Origin: an uncultured Clostridia bacterium
GTDB lineage: Bacteria; Bacillota; Clostridia; Christensenellales; Borkfalkiaceae
Direction: 5' to 3'
NCBI GenBank assembly: GCA_944346885.1
Contig: CALVMR010000010.1
Span: 1 to 46,674, forward strand
Length of the DNA stretch: 46,674 bases
Translations under genes and position numbers: made by a program
Shown here: positions 44,988-46,674 of the stretch, one piece after another
How the letters are laid out: every line of letters begins with the position of its first letter
Numbering within the stretch: position 1 is the first letter of the stretch
Notes under the pieces: generated by a model
Database searches by the model: none
What the model was told of the DNA's origin: nothing
What the model saw: the letters and a program-made list of their open reading frames with translations, nothing else

Positions 44988-46674
44988 TTAGCAAAACACT
45001 GCGCAGTGCGGGTTGCAGCCGTTGACGAGCGTAACACTGTACGGCTGTCCGCCCACTTCGATGGCTTGCGAAACAACGCGATCTCCTTCCAGCGTAGACG
45101 GGATAGACTTTCCGTCTAAAACCGCTTTGCCCATATCGACGCTGACCGAGCCGACCGAACCGCTGAACGTATAGAGCGTAAGCTCTTTGATGCCGCTGAG
45201 CGTTTCGATGGTCATGTGTTCGTTTTTGACGAATCCGTTGTCGAAGAGATATTTTGCGACGCAGCGGATGGCGTTGCCCGCCATATACCCTTCGCTGCCG
45301 TCACGGTTGAAGATGCGCATCTTCGCATCCGCAACGTCGGAGGGTTCGATGAGCGCGATCCCGTCTCCGCCGATCCCGTAATGCCGATCGGCAAAATTGA
45401 TGGCAAGCGATTCCGGGCAGGTGATCTTCCCGTCCATGTTGTCAAAACAGATATAGTCGTTGCCGCAGCTCTGCATTTTGACAAATTTCAGTTTCAGCCG
45501 TTCGGGGCGCAGCTTGTTTATATCCACAAGCTCGGTATTGCTCTCGTTAAAGCGGCTGGCAATGATATCCGCCAGCGCATTCGCCGTATCCAGCGAAGTG
45601 AGCGTGGTGATCCCCAGCAAGATCGCATGGTGATGCATACGGATATAATCGTTGATGGAATCCATATCCGTTTTTCCCGTATACACGATGTAATCGATCT
45701 TTCCGATATCCATCAGATGCAAGATCTCGTCGCTCTGCGAAAGCCTGTCTACCGTGGTAACGTCGATGCCGAGGGTGCGGATGGTCTCCGCCGTACCCGC
45801 CGTTGCGTACAGCTTCAAACCGAGATCGCTGAACTTTTTCGCAAGACCGGGGATCTCGAATTTATCTTGGTCGTTGATGGTGAAGTATACGCCCACTTCG
45901 CGCTGCTTGGTCGGATGGCAGAGCTTAAAGCCGGCAGACACAAGCCCTTTGAAGAGCGCCTCCTCGATCGTTTTGCCGATGCCGAGCACTTCGCCCGTGG
46001 ATTTCATCTCCGGACCGAGCTGTGAGTTGACGTCGTTGAGTTTTTCAAACGAGAACACCGGCACTTTGACCGCCACATACGGAGAAGTTTTGTACAGCCC
46101 CGTACCGTAACCGAGGTCTTTCAGCTTTTGCCCGACGATGATCTTTGTGGCAAGCTCCACCATGGGCACGCCCGTCACCTTGGAGATATACGGAATGGTG
46201 CGGGAAGCGCGCGGGTTCACTTCGATCACGTACAATTCGCTGTGATAGATGAGGAACTGGATGTTCACCAACCCCTTGGTTTTCAGCGAAAGCGCCAGCT
46301 GCGTGGAACAATCGATGATCTTATCGAGCATGATATCGCTCAAATTGTACGGCGGATAAACCGCTATGGAGTCGCCGCTGTGCACCCCCGCGCGCTCAAT
46401 GTGCTGCATGATGCCGGGGATGAGGACGTCCACGCCGTCCGAGATCGCGTCCACTTCCAGCTCGCTGCCCATGAGGTACTTATCGCACAGCACGGGATTT
46501 TCAATGTGCTGGGCGAGGATGACGTCCATGTACCGCGAAATATCGTTCTCGGTGAAGGCGATCGTCATGTTCTGCCCGCCGATGACATAGGACGGGCGCA
46601 GCAGGACGGGATAGCCCAGCGTCTCTGCAGCATGGATCGCCTCTTCCTTGGTCATGACCGTCAGTCCCTTGGGA
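44988..46674 (-). CDS. Carbamoyl-phosphate synthase large subunit (partial) fused to the N-terminal half of diaminopimelate epimerase
   Basis: The frame runs off the window edge (its 5' end is missing), so an ATG at 46655 is internal. The first ~385 residues are the second ATP-grasp half and allosteric MGS-like domain of CarB: LLRPSYVIGGQNM, AGVHSGDS, VIEVNPRASRTIPYISK, LGPEMKSTGEVLGIGKT, LYATAGTAETI. Without a stop it passes at about 45495 into DapF: KMQSCGNDY, DRHYGIGGDGIAL, FNRDGSEGYMAGNAIRC. The frame ends at TAA (44988-44990) after NPHCAVFC, with the rest of DapF beyond. The N-side catalytic Cys of DapF reads Ala (GCG 45279-45281). CarB supplies carbamoyl phosphate for arginine and pyrimidines; DapF makes meso-diaminopimelate. 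Confidence 0.88.
   Translation of the reverse strand, partial: PKGLTVMTKEEAIHAAETLGYPVLLRPSYVIGGQNMTIAFTENDISRYMDVILAQHIENPVLCDKYLMGSELEVDAISDGVDVLIPGIMQHIERAGVHSGDSIAVYPPYNLSDIMLDKIIDCSTQLALSLKTKGLVNIQFLIYHSELYVIEVNPRASRTIPYISKVTGVPMVELATKIIVGQKLKDLGYGTGLYKTSPYVAVKVPVFSFEKLNDVNSQLGPEMKSTGEVLGIGKTIEEALFKGLVSAGFKLCHPTKQREVGVYFTINDQDKFEIPGLAKKFSDLGLKLYATAGTAETIRTLGIDVTTVDRLSQSDEILHLMDIGKIDYIVYTGKTDMDSINDYIRMHHHAILLGITTLTSLDTANALADIIASRFNESNTELVDINKLRPERLKLKFVKMQSCGNDYICFDNMDGKITCPESLAINFADRHYGIGGDGIALIEPSDVADAKMRIFNRDGSEGYMAGNAIRCVAKYLFDNGFVKNEHMTIETLSGIKELTLYTFSGSVGSVSVDMGKAVLDGKSIPSTLEGDRVVSQAIEVGGQPYSVTLVNGCNPHCAVFC

Noticed and set aside
44988..44990. Stop-codon recoding (read-through or reassignment) in DapF
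   Set aside because: TAA ends several intact genes in the window, there is no selenocysteine-type signal (which would use TGA), and a single substitution is simpler.

Overview
The window looks like a chromosomal segment of a Gram-positive, probably anaerobic gut member of the Bacillota (class Clostridia; a Christensenellales/Borkfalkia-like lineage is my guess only). Supporting signs are strong GGAGG-type ribosome binding sites, consensus TTGACA/TATAAT promoters, CIRCE operators for HrcA, a GlgC/GlgD pair, lipoproteins, and the Firmicutes gene order miaB-mutS-mutL-miaA. No phage, transposase or CRISPR was seen. Base composition is moderate-to-high GC with a few AT-rich islands.

Layout. 1-10410 (+): a six-gene glycogen operon, glgB-glgC-glgD-glgA-glgP plus a GH13 hydrolase, which covers synthesis, branching and mobilisation. 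10821-13794 (+): two overlapping genes for exported trypsin/HtrA-fold proteins holding three protease-like domains, of which only the last keeps a full catalytic triad. 14387-15445 (-): a lipoprotein with a possible leucine-rich-repeat-like end. 15643-18791 (-): hsp20 with a CIRCE-like site, a TVP38/VTT membrane protein, rnhA and proC. 18868-18942 (+): tRNA-Trp, followed by an unusual partial duplication of its 3' end and flank. 19311-23075 (-): HD-domain protein, sugar/maltose O-acetyltransferase and a GH3 glycosidase. 23209-23829 (+): a flavodoxin-fold FMN reductase. 23946-28923 (-): dCMP deaminase, cyclophilin, GH42 beta-galactosidase and a second GH3. 29020-31162 (+): groES-groEL with two CIRCE operators bracketing the promoter. 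31220-39247 (-): miaB-mutS-mutL-miaA and a PLP-dependent aluminium-resistance/methionine-gamma-lyase-like protein. 39378-41600 (+): a class A penicillin-binding protein. 41715-46674 (-): a carB-dapF fusion running off the window edge, then an unknown membrane protein, a cysteine desulfurase and thiI.

How the genes work together. The glg operon makes and degrades storage glycogen, and the cytoplasmic GH3/GH42 enzymes would release sugars from imported beta-linked oligosaccharides. MiaA and MiaB build ms2i6A37 on tRNA, and the desulfurase with ThiI makes 4-thiouridine, so tRNA modification is well represented beside mismatch repair. GroESL and Hsp20 appear to share HrcA control.

Most unusual items: (1) the paired degenerate and active HtrA-like exported proteins; (2) a CarB-DapF fusion whose DapF part has Ala at the N-side catalytic Cys position and is cut by an in-frame TAA; (3) a palindrome with core GCATAGTACTATGC, present exactly in an intergenic region and inside miaA, with degenerate copies elsewhere; (4) the duplicated tRNA-Trp 3' flank; (5) a disordered Ala/Lys/Glu/Pro-rich tail of about 78 residues on glycogen synthase. 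All calls come from reading the sequence; no database search was made.
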